From a virus: a DNA stretch of 44,842 bases. Shown piece after piece: positions 20,861 to 28,036 of this stretch (the stretch's first letter is position 1; each line of letters starts with the position of its first letter). Below the pieces are notes generated by a model, which was not told where the DNA came from, ran no database searches, and worked only from the letters and a program-made list of their open reading frames with translations. The stretch spans positions 1-44,842 of IMG/VR virus record IMGVR_UViG_3300042892_001013; one strand, given 5' to 3'. The position numbers were made by a program, and so were the translations under genes.

Positions 20861-21886
20861 ATGAGGAAGTTAGCAACCATTAGGAAGATTGATGCACTGC
20901 GTCCTATCCCGGATGCTGATGCTATCGAATGTGCAGTCGTAGGTGGATGGACGGCTGTGGTTAAGAAGGGTGAATATGCCGCAGGTGATCTTGCTGTGTA
21001 CTGCGAAATCGATTCTTGGATTCCTCACGCACTGGCACCATTTTTGAGCAAGGGCAAGGAGCCCAGAGTGTTTGATGGTATTCAAGGCGAACGTCTGCGT
21101 ACAATGAAGCTTCGAGGACAGTTGAGCCAGGGGCTGTTGTTGCCATTGTCTACATTGACTATGATAGATTCGGAACTATTTGAAGGACTCGATGTATCAT
21201 TTCCACTAGGCATTGTGAAATACGAAGCCCCCATCCCAGCACAATTGGCAGGAGAAGTCAAGGGCATGTTCCCAGGTTGGATTCAAAAGACTGACCAAGA
21301 ACGTGTTCAAAACTTGAAAGAAGAATTGGACTACTGGCTTAGAGAACAACACGTTTGGGAAGTTACTGAAAAGCTGGATGGCAGCTCAATGACTGTGTAT
21401 CTGCGTGATGGAGAGTTTGGTGTGTGTTCACGTAATCTTGAACTCAAGCCCAGCGAAACCAACAGCCTGTGGAAGGTTGCAGTACGCAATGATTTGGAGT
21501 TGAAGCTTCGTCGTGCCGATCGTAATCTTGCACTGCAAGGTGAGTTGATTGGAGAAGGTATCCAAGGTAATCCATACAAGCAAAAAGGACAGGAATTTTT
21601 CTTGTTTGATATCTACGACATCGATACCAGCAAGTACTTTACTCCTGCCGAACGCAAGGCATTTGTTCAAGAACACGACATCAAACACGTGCCTGTGCTG
21701 GCATTTGGGGCTGAACTGTCAGATACCCTAGGAGTCAACAGCATTGACGGAATTCTGCGTTTTGCAGAAGGTAAATCAGTTATGGGAATGATAGGTTGTG
21801 AACGTGAAGGCGTTGTGTTTAAAAGCAAGGCCATGCAATGTTCGTTCAAGGCGATCTCTAATAAATTTTTGTTAAAAAGTGAATAA
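20861..21886 (+). CDS. RNA ligase, Rnl5 (DraRnl) type
   Basis: A 341-aa ATP-dependent RNA ligase. An N-terminal OB-like domain (MRKLATIRKIDALRPIPDAD ...) precedes the adenylyltransferase core: motif I VTEKLDGSSMTVY with Lys171, motif III-like ALQGELIGEGIQGN, a FFLFDIYD strand, motif IV EREGVVFKS and motif V SFKAISNKFL. N-terminal OB plus this core is the Deinococcus Rnl5 arrangement, which seals nicked duplexes with a 3'-OH RNA end. It may repair tRNAs cut by host defence nucleases, consistent with the phage tRNA genes. It has its own strong promoter. Confidence 0.88.
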   Translation: MRKLATIRKIDALRPIPDADAIECAVVGGWTAVVKKGEYAAGDLAVYCEIDSWIPHALAPFLSKGKEPRVFDGIQGERLRTMKLRGQLSQGLLLPLSTLTMIDSELFEGLDVSFPLGIVKYEAPIPAQLAGEVKGMFPGWIQKTDQERVQNLKEELDYWLREQHVWEVTEKLDGSSMTVYLRDGEFGVCSRNLELKPSETNSLWKVAVRNDLELKLRRADRNLALQGELIGEGIQGNPYKQKGQEFFLFDIYDIDTSKYFTPAERKAFVQEHDIKHVPVLAFGAELSDTLGVNSIDGILRFAEGKSVMGMIGCEREGVVFKSKAMQCSFKAISNKFLLKSE

Positions 21887-21892
21887 GATATT

Positions 21893-22135
21893 ATGAAAAC
21901 GAGCGGAACACCCTCAAGCTCTAGCCCGGGCATAACGGGCTTTATCGAAATATTCGAAGGTCGACTGAATAAGATGAAGTTGCATCTTAAAGAAGAATTG
22001 AGCAAAGCCAAACACGAACGAAATCGTAAGCTGATCAAAAGTCAGTTGGCTGAGGCCCGCAAACTTAACCGGACACTGAAAGACATGCGTAATGCCAATA
22101 CCCGACTGTGTCCACATTGCGGAGAGAAGCTATGA
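21893..22135 (+). CDS. Small protein with C-terminal CxxC zinc half-site
   Basis: An 80-aa frame. The body (EGRLNKMKLHLKEELSKAKH ... RTLKDMRNAN) is a basic helix ending RLCPHCGEKL, a half zinc ribbon that could dimerise. Related phage proteins, as I recall them, begin near the F-EGRL-K region, so the Ser/Pro start (MKTSGTPSSSSPG) looks like poorly conserved leader; an alternative ATG is at 21974. A GC-rich hairpin (21923-21941) lies inside the first codons. Function unknown, perhaps nucleic-acid binding. Confidence 0.6.
   Translation: MKTSGTPSSSSPGITGFIEIFEGRLNKMKLHLKEELSKAKHERNRKLIKSQLAEARKLNRTLKDMRNANTRLCPHCGEKL
21923..21941 (+). terminator. Hairpin that may act as attenuator after the RNA ligase
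   Basis: AGCCCG ... CGGGCT, a 6-bp GC-rich stem with a 7-nt loop, then TTAT. It sits 37 nt after the ligase stop codon and inside the start of the next frame. The U-tract is weak, so termination is only partial or doubtful. Confidence 0.3.
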
Positions 22136-22251
22136 CAGAAGGAGAACGAGCAGGACGCTGGGCTATGCTGTATATCTATACGGTGTTGTTTGCTTTATGG
22201 TTTAATATTGTCGCCATTGCGGTCTGGCATATCAAGGAGTGGTTTTTATGA
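22132..22251 (+). CDS. 39-aa single-TM protein
   Basis: MTEGERAGRWAMLYIYTVLF, then ALWFNIVAIAVWHIKEWFL. Short acidic N-terminus and one long Trp-rich membrane helix. It is coupled by ATGA at both ends (with the zinc half-site gene and with tandem-family protein 6). Unknown function. Confidence 0.6.
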   Translation: MTEGERAGRWAMLYIYTVLFALWFNIVAIAVWHIKEWFL

Positions 22252-22580
22252 ACGAAAGAATTAGAGAACTTGCTAAACAGGCTGGTGATTATGTAAATGA
22301 AGTATATACACCGCCTGTAAGATCCAAGACTCCGGGTAAGATTTGGGAAGATGGTCACATTGATTGGCATACACAGTTTAACGAAAAATTCGCCCGGTTG
22401 ATTGTGACAGAATGTTGTCAAGCATTAAATCCCATGTTGCGTGACATGATTAGTCGCGGACAGGGAGTAGACATGGTTAAACAACATTTTGAAATGAATC
22501 TCAACGAAATCACAACGGCCATGCTGGACCGTACGATTAACCAATGTGAACAACAATTAGCGGAGAAGAAGAATGACTGA
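22248..22580 (+). CDS. Tandem-family small protein 6 with extra C-terminus
   Basis: A 110-aa paralogue: MNERIRELAKQAGDYVNEVY, EKFARLIVTECCQAL, then, instead of FGVEE, VKQHFEMNLNEITTAMLDRT and a Gln-rich end. ATG 22248 overlaps the upstream stop codon and has SD AAGGAG. It lies 1.7 kb away from the main array and lacks the cassette, so it probably represents an older duplicate or the ancestral form. Confidence 0.7.
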   Translation: MNERIRELAKQAGDYVNEVYTPPVRSKTPGKIWEDGHIDWHTQFNEKFARLIVTECCQALNPMLRDMISRGQGVDMVKQHFEMNLNEITTAMLDRTINQCEQQLAEKKND

Positions 22581-22770
22581 TAGATTTGATTTAGAACAAC
22601 AAATTATGGACTGCTGGAAGATCACTGATGACATTCCCATGATGGAAGCTCAAGGTGCCAATACCGCAGACATGACCTCATTGGCCTGTGTTTATGAATA
22701 CAAGTTCAAACAACTGTGGGCTACCTTTGAAACTATGATTGCCGAACGGCAGTTCAAGGACACACAATGA
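22573..22770 (+). CDS. Small phage protein of 65 aa (MTDRFDLEQQIM type)
   Basis: MTDRFDLEQQIMDCWKITDD, then YEYKFKQLWATFETMIAER. I recall proteins with this same start in numerous phages, always of unknown function. Helical and acidic, with a Trp-containing central motif. It overlaps the preceding gene by 8 nt and the following one by ATGA, so it is part of one early operon. Confidence 0.7.
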   Translation: MTDRFDLEQQIMDCWKITDDIPMMEAQGANTADMTSLACVYEYKFKQLWATFETMIAERQFKDTQ

Positions 22771-22943
22771 CACTTAGCGAAATATATATCAGCGTATGGT
22801 TTATGTCGTTGATATTTTTTACTATAACAACAGGTCTATCTATGTATGAGACCGAGGGAGTATTGGCAACAACTATATTCACTTCTATGATGAGTGTGGT
22901 ATTTGTTATTTCTTTGTTTGCAACTGTGTTTTTAATTACCTAA
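22767..22943 (+). CDS. 58-aa two-TM membrane protein
   Basis: MTLSEIYISVWFMSLIFFTI, a short acidic loop (SMYETEGV), and a second helix (MMSVVFVISLFATVFLIT). Coupled to the upstream gene by ATGA. No family. It could be an anti-host membrane factor or a holin-like protein, but its location with early genes argues against lysis. Confidence 0.55.
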   Translation: MTLSEIYISVWFMSLIFFTITTGLSMYETEGVLATTIFTSMMSVVFVISLFATVFLIT

Positions 22944-22953
22944 AGGATATAAA

Positions 22954-23469
22954 ATGATTAATATGAAAGAATGGATGGAATTGGTTGGTTATCGAATTAC
23001 AGAGGGTAGTGCATACGGCTGGCAATGCTATGGTTCTGATGCATATGCATTAGATTCGTGGAATGGTGATCACGACGGGCATAGTTTCACAGTCATCTTT
23101 GATACCAAAGACCAAACAGTTTACGAAGTGCAGGTACACGACTATGTGCATAATCGTGCATACCGTATGATCAATCCAGACTTCCAAAAGAAAAATAAAA
23201 AAGAAGCTCGTCGTCGAGACGTCAACAAAGACGAAGCCTGGGACGATGTCAATTATATTGATCTAGAAGTAGATGACGACTTTATCCAAAAGTGTTTGGC
23301 TATTCAAGCAGGTGAAGATTATGATACAAAAGTGTCAGTTCCGTTGGAACTAGAAGATGATAAAATGTTTGAACTTATGCGTATGGCACACGAACAGGAC
23401 ATTACTCTAAACCAGCTGGTAGAAAATATACTGCGTAATATGATTGCCGAAAAAGAAATTACTGTTTAG
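22954..23469 (+). CDS. Phage protein with RHH-like C-terminus
   Basis: A 171-aa protein. The N-terminal domain (KEWMELVGYRITEGSAYGWQ ... DYVHNRAYRMINPDF) is unrecognised. A basic/acidic linker follows, and the end KVSVPLELEDDKMFELMRMA ... TLNQLVENILRNMI has the strand-helix-helix look of ribbon-helix-helix proteins. It might bind DNA and regulate early genes. SD AAGGA. Its last 11 nt overlap the convergent radical SAM gene, the boundary between plus-strand early and minus-strand clusters. Confidence 0.65.
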   Translation: MINMKEWMELVGYRITEGSAYGWQCYGSDAYALDSWNGDHDGHSFTVIFDTKDQTVYEVQVHDYVHNRAYRMINPDFQKKNKKEARRRDVNKDEAWDDVNYIDLEVDDDFIQKCLAIQAGEDYDTKVSVPLELEDDKMFELMRMAHEQDITLNQLVENILRNMIAEKEITV

Positions 23470-24346
23470 TAGCTTGGATGTCAAAGCCGTTGCGACAGGC
23501 ATCGGCTTTGCAAATTATAGAGTTTTGAACCCCTGTAAATTCTATTCCTAGTTTTCCAACAAGGCCACCTTGACCACAGTGGCCTCGTTTTATACGGCCC
23601 CAGGCATCAACGATTAGTTGTTCAACGCCGGCCATACACTGTTGTCCGGGAAACGTATTCTTTTTCTCAAGCATAAGAGTTTGAAAGTCTGAAAATTCTT
23701 CTTCTCCTGTGTCATTAACGTAAATCAAATCTCCGTGTTGGCGTTTTAATTTTACAGCGTGTTCAAGTTTGTATTCCATCGGCTGTTTGTTAATAGCGGG
23801 ATCTTCAAACAGCATCTTTCTATGAACGAGTTGATCGGGCCACATTTTTTTTATTTTAGTAATAGTATCTTCTAATTCTTGCCATCGGTCCGGCAACATA
23901 CTCACTGTTATACTTACGTTTACATTTTTCTTTTTAGCAGCATATAAGCATAGCATAAAATGACTGATCGGAGTGTGTTCTGAATGTACTTCTAGATTTA
24001 TACTGTCAACTGTATCTAACAGGGTTTTCCATTCTGCAATAGGCATACTGGCATTGGTTCGTATGCATACGTTACTGTTTTTTGTCTTGATGTGTTTTAT
24101 CAAATCCACAAGCCAGGGCCACTGAGTAACTTCCCCTCCTGTAAAATAATAATTACAGGTTTTGCCTAGGGTTTTGGCAAAGTCACTAACTTGATCAACA
24201 AATTTCAAACAGTGTTCGATGTTTGGCAAGTCAATACTGCCACTTTTTATAATATCAGGACAATAACTGCAATTGTAATTGCAGTGATTCATCAACCACC
24301 AGTCGATATAGAAATATCGATTGTCTCTAATACTGCGAAGTTGCAT
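23459..24346 (-). CDS. Radical SAM protein A
   Basis: A 295-aa radical SAM enzyme. CNYNCSYC (C22, C26, C29) binds the 4Fe-4S cluster, YYFTGGEVTQW is the SAM-binding GGE motif, and the C-terminal third has Cys residues (QQCMAGVEQ, KRGHCGQ, CKADACRNG) like a SPASM/twitch auxiliary cluster. Auxiliary-cluster enzymes usually modify peptides or proteins; the substrate here is unknown. It is the most downstream gene of the minus-strand cluster, directly abutting the AlgH-like gene, and overlaps the early plus-strand operon by 11 nt. Confidence 0.85.
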   Translation of the reverse strand: MQLRSIRDNRYFYIDWWLMNHCNYNCSYCPDIIKSGSIDLPNIEHCLKFVDQVSDFAKTLGKTCNYYFTGGEVTQWPWLVDLIKHIKTKNSNVCIRTNASMPIAEWKTLLDTVDSINLEVHSEHTPISHFMLCLYAAKKKNVNVSITVSMLPDRWQELEDTITKIKKMWPDQLVHRKMLFEDPAINKQPMEYKLEHAVKLKRQHGDLIYVNDTGEEEFSDFQTLMLEKKNTFPGQQCMAGVEQLIVDAWGRIKRGHCGQGGLVGKLGIEFTGVQNSIICKADACRNGFDIQATKQ

Positions 24347-24904
24347 CTAGGCCATCCAACTGTCAGTGGCCTGTTCTCCGCATAACTGCGTGGATTCTAT
24401 CCACATCTCTTTGGTATTCGTTTCTAAAAGCCAAACTGGATCAGGTGTTTTTAAAGTCAGCCAGCTTTGTTGTCTGCTCCACGGCGGATCGCCTAGTAGC
24501 TCGCCTTCAAGTTGTCCTGGGCCCCAGCTGCTTTGTCCAAAAAATATTCTAAAACGCTCTGGATAATCGTTGTCGGCTAGATGATGAAACATACCAACAT
24601 TGCTGGTCATTGACCAATCGGCATTGATCCTATGTGTTGAATCCATCTTCCAATCACTGTGATGTAACATCCATACTGTGTTGAGTCCCACTGGACCACC
24701 CCAATAGAGATTGAAATCTTGAGCCAGCTCTATGTTTATTTCTTTGAGGACGCTGTTTATTGAATGGCTTGTTGGGCGATTTACACAGAGTGCCAGAGAA
24801 CCTCGATTTGTACTATGAGTGACCAGTAACACTGTTTTGTCAAATCTTGAATCGCTCATGTTAGGAGGAGATATTAATAAATCTCCTTTTTCGATTCTAT
24901 GCAT
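24347..24904 (-). CDS. AlgH/YqgE (UPF0301) family protein
   Basis: A 185-aa protein matching the AlgH/YqgE family: GDLLISPPNMSDSRFDKTVL, GSLALCVNRPT, LYWGGPVGLNTVWMLH, and WGPGQLEGELLGDPPW. Bacterial members are regulatory or chaperone-like proteins of uncertain action, not enzymes. Full length and all blocks are present, so it is probably functional. It sits between the small basic protein and radical SAM A without gaps. A host-derived copy could influence redox or envelope regulation; this is not shown. Confidence 0.85.
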   Translation of the reverse strand: MHRIEKGDLLISPPNMSDSRFDKTVLLVTHSTNRGSLALCVNRPTSHSINSVLKEINIELAQDFNLYWGGPVGLNTVWMLHHSDWKMDSTHRINADWSMTSNVGMFHHLADNDYPERFRIFFGQSSWGPGQLEGELLGDPPWSRQQSWLTLKTPDPVWLLETNTKEMWIESTQLCGEQATDSWMA

Positions 24905-24910
24905 TCTAGA

Positions 24911-25153
24911 TCAACTCCAGTCTGGAAGTGGGCCGCCATATTTCTTGCCCTTGATTCTTTTGCCTTTTACTGTGGTGCGCTCATTGCCAATCTTGTGTGA
25001 TTTATTGCCGTGTCGACCACGATAGCCTTGGCTCTTGCAGCTGGCCAGTTGACTGGCACCTAGTGCAGCATTGGGTTTGCCGCTCGTGCAAAGAGCTCGG
25101 CTCGCGGGCTCTTCGTCTAATTCTTTGTTTTGGATAACTTCAAATATTCGCAT
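24911..25153 (-). CDS. Small basic protein, possible internal virion protein
   Basis: An 80-aa protein, MRIFEVIQNKELDEEPASRA, then ALGASQLASCKSQGYRGRHG and a Lys/Gly-rich end KGKKYGGPLPDWS. The start MRIFEVI matches MRAFEFL and MRFFEFL of the two candidate virion proteins. Related phage proteins with LASCK-x-GYR and GPLPD are in my memory without function. A TAAATA late box sits 4 nt before the ATG, giving a leaderless mRNA. A basic, late, DNA-binding internal head protein fits. A frame open 30 codons further up is ignored because promoter and N-terminal motif fix this ATG. Confidence 0.65.
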   Translation of the reverse strand: MRIFEVIQNKELDEEPASRALCTSGKPNAALGASQLASCKSQGYRGRHGNKSHKIGNERTTVKGKRIKGKKYGGPLPDWS

Positions 25154-25157
25154 CAAG

Positions 25158-25163
25158 TATTTA
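25158..25163 (-). promoter_or_regulatory. Late promoter box inside the radical SAM cluster
   Basis: The minus strand reads CTAATAAATACTTG and then the ATG at 25153 (4-nt gap). It directly follows the stop codon of radical SAM B and restarts transcription for the 25153-23459 genes. Confidence 0.55.
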
Positions 25164-26333
25164 TTAGGATTCAAAAGTTTTGTCGCCGGGCCAAAGAGGC
25201 AGTTTGGTACCTGGCGCTCTTTTAGGTATTTTACTGTCTGCACTGCTTACACAGCTAGGACTAATACAAGGTTTAGGGCCGTCAAAAAGCTGAAATCCTG
25301 TTTCTATATTACCTAACGGTGCATCGTGGCAACTATAGCTACGTTTAATGCTGCCGTCTGGTTCACGTATAATAATGCCTCTGTAGCCGCTTGAGCATTC
25401 CCAATCTGTAAACTTGTTAAAATTAAAAGCATTGAACCGTTCAGCTTGATCCATGTACCAAATCTTCTGTTCTTTATCTACGAACTCTACTTGAAAATGC
25501 TGTGGTATTTTACTGTGTTCTTGCTTGTAAATAGGATCTGGTGTTTTAAAGAATTTGGGTTCAGGACGTTTAACTAACTTGGTCTTGGTTGCTTTATCTT
25601 CAGTGAAGGCACGTTGCGGCATACCGTTGTGTAGACGTTTTAACATGTCAGGAGTATATCCATCAACTACACGACTAGCAGTGGGATCACTCTGAGGCTT
25701 TAGTGTAACATTGATGCCTTGATTGTGAAAGAACAGAGCATTTTCAAAATCACGTTCAAACCATTCAGGAACCATAACCTGATTAATAGTTATTTGAACA
25801 TCGTGTTGCTGGCATAGTATTAGTTTGTCGGCAAACTCCTGCATCTTCTCGGGTGTGTCTACGTGTTCTGTATGTAAACTAGCAGTGATACTAGCACGAT
25901 GAAATTTACTAACAGCAGGACAATACTTTTCTTCAAACCATTTAAGTGGTCTACTCATATTGCTAGTCATGTGTACGCTAGTATAGTTTGTGTTTGCTAC
26001 ATCATCATTTAGATAATTAAGGATATCAATATAACCAGGATGGAAGGTAGGCTCGCCGCCACTAAGACTAAAATGAAAACTGTTAAAATTGCGTTCTCTA
26101 GCTTGTCGTTTGATTTCATCTATTGTGCGTAAACACAGTTCGGTTGGTCTGTGGTCTTTTGTATCACTGCGGGCATAGGGCCAGCAATAGCTACAACGGT
26201 AATTACAATAACGTCCTAACAGCCAACTGACTGTAAAGAGATCTTTGTACAACATTGTACGTTGTCCTACACGAACAATATCGTTGTAGGGTATTTGGGT
26301 AAAGTCGTAGGCCGACCAACTTAAATCATTCAT
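25164..26333 (-). CDS. Radical SAM protein B
   Basis: A 389-aa radical SAM enzyme: CNYRCSYC (C43, C47, C50), FHFSLSGGEPTFHPG, and a C-terminal Cys set (WECSSGYRG, RSYSCHDAP, KPCISPSCVSS) that probably holds an auxiliary Fe-S cluster. The core/tail order is conventional. A basic 25-residue tail ends it (KIPKRAPGTKLPLWPGD). It overlaps the SDR gene by 8 nt, indicating coupled translation. The substrate is unknown; a peptide or protein is favoured by the auxiliary-cluster Cys. Confidence 0.85.
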   Translation of the reverse strand: MNDLSWSAYDFTQIPYNDIVRVGQRTMLYKDLFTVSWLLGRYCNYRCSYCWPYARSDTKDHRPTELCLRTIDEIKRQARERNFNSFHFSLSGGEPTFHPGYIDILNYLNDDVANTNYTSVHMTSNMSRPLKWFEEKYCPAVSKFHRASITASLHTEHVDTPEKMQEFADKLILCQQHDVQITINQVMVPEWFERDFENALFFHNQGINVTLKPQSDPTASRVVDGYTPDMLKRLHNGMPQRAFTEDKATKTKLVKRPEPKFFKTPDPIYKQEHSKIPQHFQVEFVDKEQKIWYMDQAERFNAFNFNKFTDWECSSGYRGIIIREPDGSIKRSYSCHDAPLGNIETGFQLFDGPKPCISPSCVSSADSKIPKRAPGTKLPLWPGDKTFES

Positions 26334-26880
26334 AAGGTTGTTGTAACGGATCTATACTAATTTCATTTACACAAATATCTTTTGGTTGTTCTACAATCCA
26401 TTTAATATATAGTGCGGCTTGAACAATGTCTAAACATTTTCTTGTAGGATGTTTAGATTGTACATTTGTTAAACTTCCAAAACTAACTAAGGTAATTTTA
26501 GGACCGTTATCCCAAACACCATTCATACCTAGTGTATTGCAGTAGTCTCTCAATGCTTTCTTTTCTGCGTTATACAACCAAGCGCCGCCTTTCTTCACAC
26601 GGTCAGTGGTAGATCCTATGCAAATGATTTGAAGTCTATGATTATTCTCTGTACATTTTTTGTAAACTGCATCTAATAAAATAGTTTGATTAAATTTATG
26701 TAAAGCACTACAGTTTATAAAGATATCATAATCTAATGTGAGATCCGCTAGTTTTTTCTGATCATCATTTTTTGTTAGATCAAAGCCTGTAGTACGGCTA
26801 GCAAAAAAAACATCTGGGTACAATTTAAATAATTCGGCAGCAAGGCCGTAATTTTTATTTCCTGCTACTAGTATTTTCAT
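26326..26880 (-). CDS. Short-chain dehydrogenase/reductase-like protein
   Basis: A 184-aa, SDR-like Rossmann protein. MKILVAGNKNYGLAAELF is a modified nucleotide-binding loop, YDIFINCSALH the N-S/A-G-type strand, IICIGSTTD the Ser of the triad, and WLYNAEKKAL the YxxxK pair (about Y103/K107). It is shorter than a typical 250-aa SDR, ending soon after the substrate loop. It could reduce or epimerise an intermediate made by neighbouring enzymes. It overlaps the genes on both sides (8 and 26 nt). Confidence 0.75.
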   Translation of the reverse strand: MKILVAGNKNYGLAAELFKLYPDVFFASRTTGFDLTKNDDQKKLADLTLDYDIFINCSALHKFNQTILLDAVYKKCTENNHRLQIICIGSTTDRVKKGGAWLYNAEKKALRDYCNTLGMNGVWDNGPKITLVSFGSLTNVQSKHPTRKCLDIVQAALYIKWIVEQPKDICVNEISIDPLQQPYE

Positions 26881-28036
26881 ATGATAATTCTGGTATTAAA
26901 GTTGCTAGATCTTGGTTGCGAGACTTGTCTAGTGCGTTTGTATAATGATAAAACTTAGGAAGTTTATGACTCCAGTCTTCTGCATTCATATAATCAATAA
27001 TTCCTTTGACTTTATCTATATGCAGATAAGGTTCTAATAATTTAACCACTTGTTCTTTTAGATGCTGTGGCAAGACCCGGATGTTTAATTCTTCCGGGTG
27101 ATTTAAAATATTAAAATAAATTCTATGTCCGTAGGGAACTGCCCAATCTATTAATTCGTTGAGGCGAAGTATATTATACATCTGTACTGTGCAATGGATC
27201 TCTATTGAACAATTTTTTAATGTTCTTATCTTTTCAAAGTTTTCTTGGATATGCTGCCAACTGCTGGGAAATCTAATATAACGATCAAGTTCTCCTGTTG
27301 CATCAATAGAACAATTCAATTGTACACGTTTAAAATGCGTCCACCGATCTAATAAATGTTTTGGAACATTAGTAAGATTTGTGTTGTATTTCAATCTAAT
27401 ATTTTTAGCAGTACCCCTATCTATAAAATAATCCAAGAGTTTGTGCTGTGCTTTAATAATTGTTGGCTCGCCGCCTGTTAGATATATTTCTTCTACAGTG
27501 TCAGCAATAAGATATAAATTTTCCCAAGTTTTTTCTCTTTCAGGCCAATCCATGTTGTTTAATCTATTGTATTCGCTTTGACTAAGAACTTCTCCTATCA
27601 AGGGCCATTCTGCTGTCCACATATTACTAGCATAAGGATTACACATACGACATTTTAGATTACACAAATTACTTAATCGAATGTCAACATATCTAATATT
27701 AAATGTCGCCTGGATCGGATACTCTCGGTCCGTCCCCCATTTATCGTTGGCTGCTTGTCTTGCACTTTTAATACCTGCATCTTCTTCTCGAAAACATCTA
27801 ACGCACATGTCAGGTCGTTCTCCATCTAAAAACTGCTGTCTTATTTTTGTATATGTAGGACTATTCCAAGCTTCTAACATATCATCACGTTGTATTTGAT
27901 ATGACGAGCCAGGACTTTTTAAAATGTTATTGTTTTTGGGATCGCTGTTGCAACAAACACGTAAATTTCCGCTGGCATTTGTAGCCAAATGCATCCATGG
28001 CAATACACAGAATGTTTTAGAAGTTATTTCATCCAT
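26855..28036 (-). CDS. Radical SAM protein C, SPASM-first layout
   Basis: A 393-aa enzyme whose N-terminal ~85 residues have the SPASM-like pattern (FCVLPWMHLATNASGN, CC at 28-29, EAWNSPTY, MCVRC at 78-81), followed by the radical SAM core with CNLKCRMC (C125, C129, C132) and YLTGGEPTII. In textbook SPASM proteins this Cys domain is C-terminal, so the order is permuted. Three other genes in the cluster share this plan. It overlaps the genes on both sides. Likely acts on a peptide or protein substrate, unknown. Confidence 0.85.
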   Translation of the reverse strand: MDEITSKTFCVLPWMHLATNASGNLRVCCNSDPKNNNILKSPGSSYQIQRDDMLEAWNSPTYTKIRQQFLDGERPDMCVRCFREEDAGIKSARQAANDKWGTDREYPIQATFNIRYVDIRLSNLCNLKCRMCNPYASNMWTAEWPLIGEVLSQSEYNRLNNMDWPEREKTWENLYLIADTVEEIYLTGGEPTIIKAQHKLLDYFIDRGTAKNIRLKYNTNLTNVPKHLLDRWTHFKRVQLNCSIDATGELDRYIRFPSSWQHIQENFEKIRTLKNCSIEIHCTVQMYNILRLNELIDWAVPYGHRIYFNILNHPEELNIRVLPQHLKEQVVKLLEPYLHIDKVKGIIDYMNAEDWSHKLPKFYHYTNALDKSRNQDLATLIPELSYENTSSRK

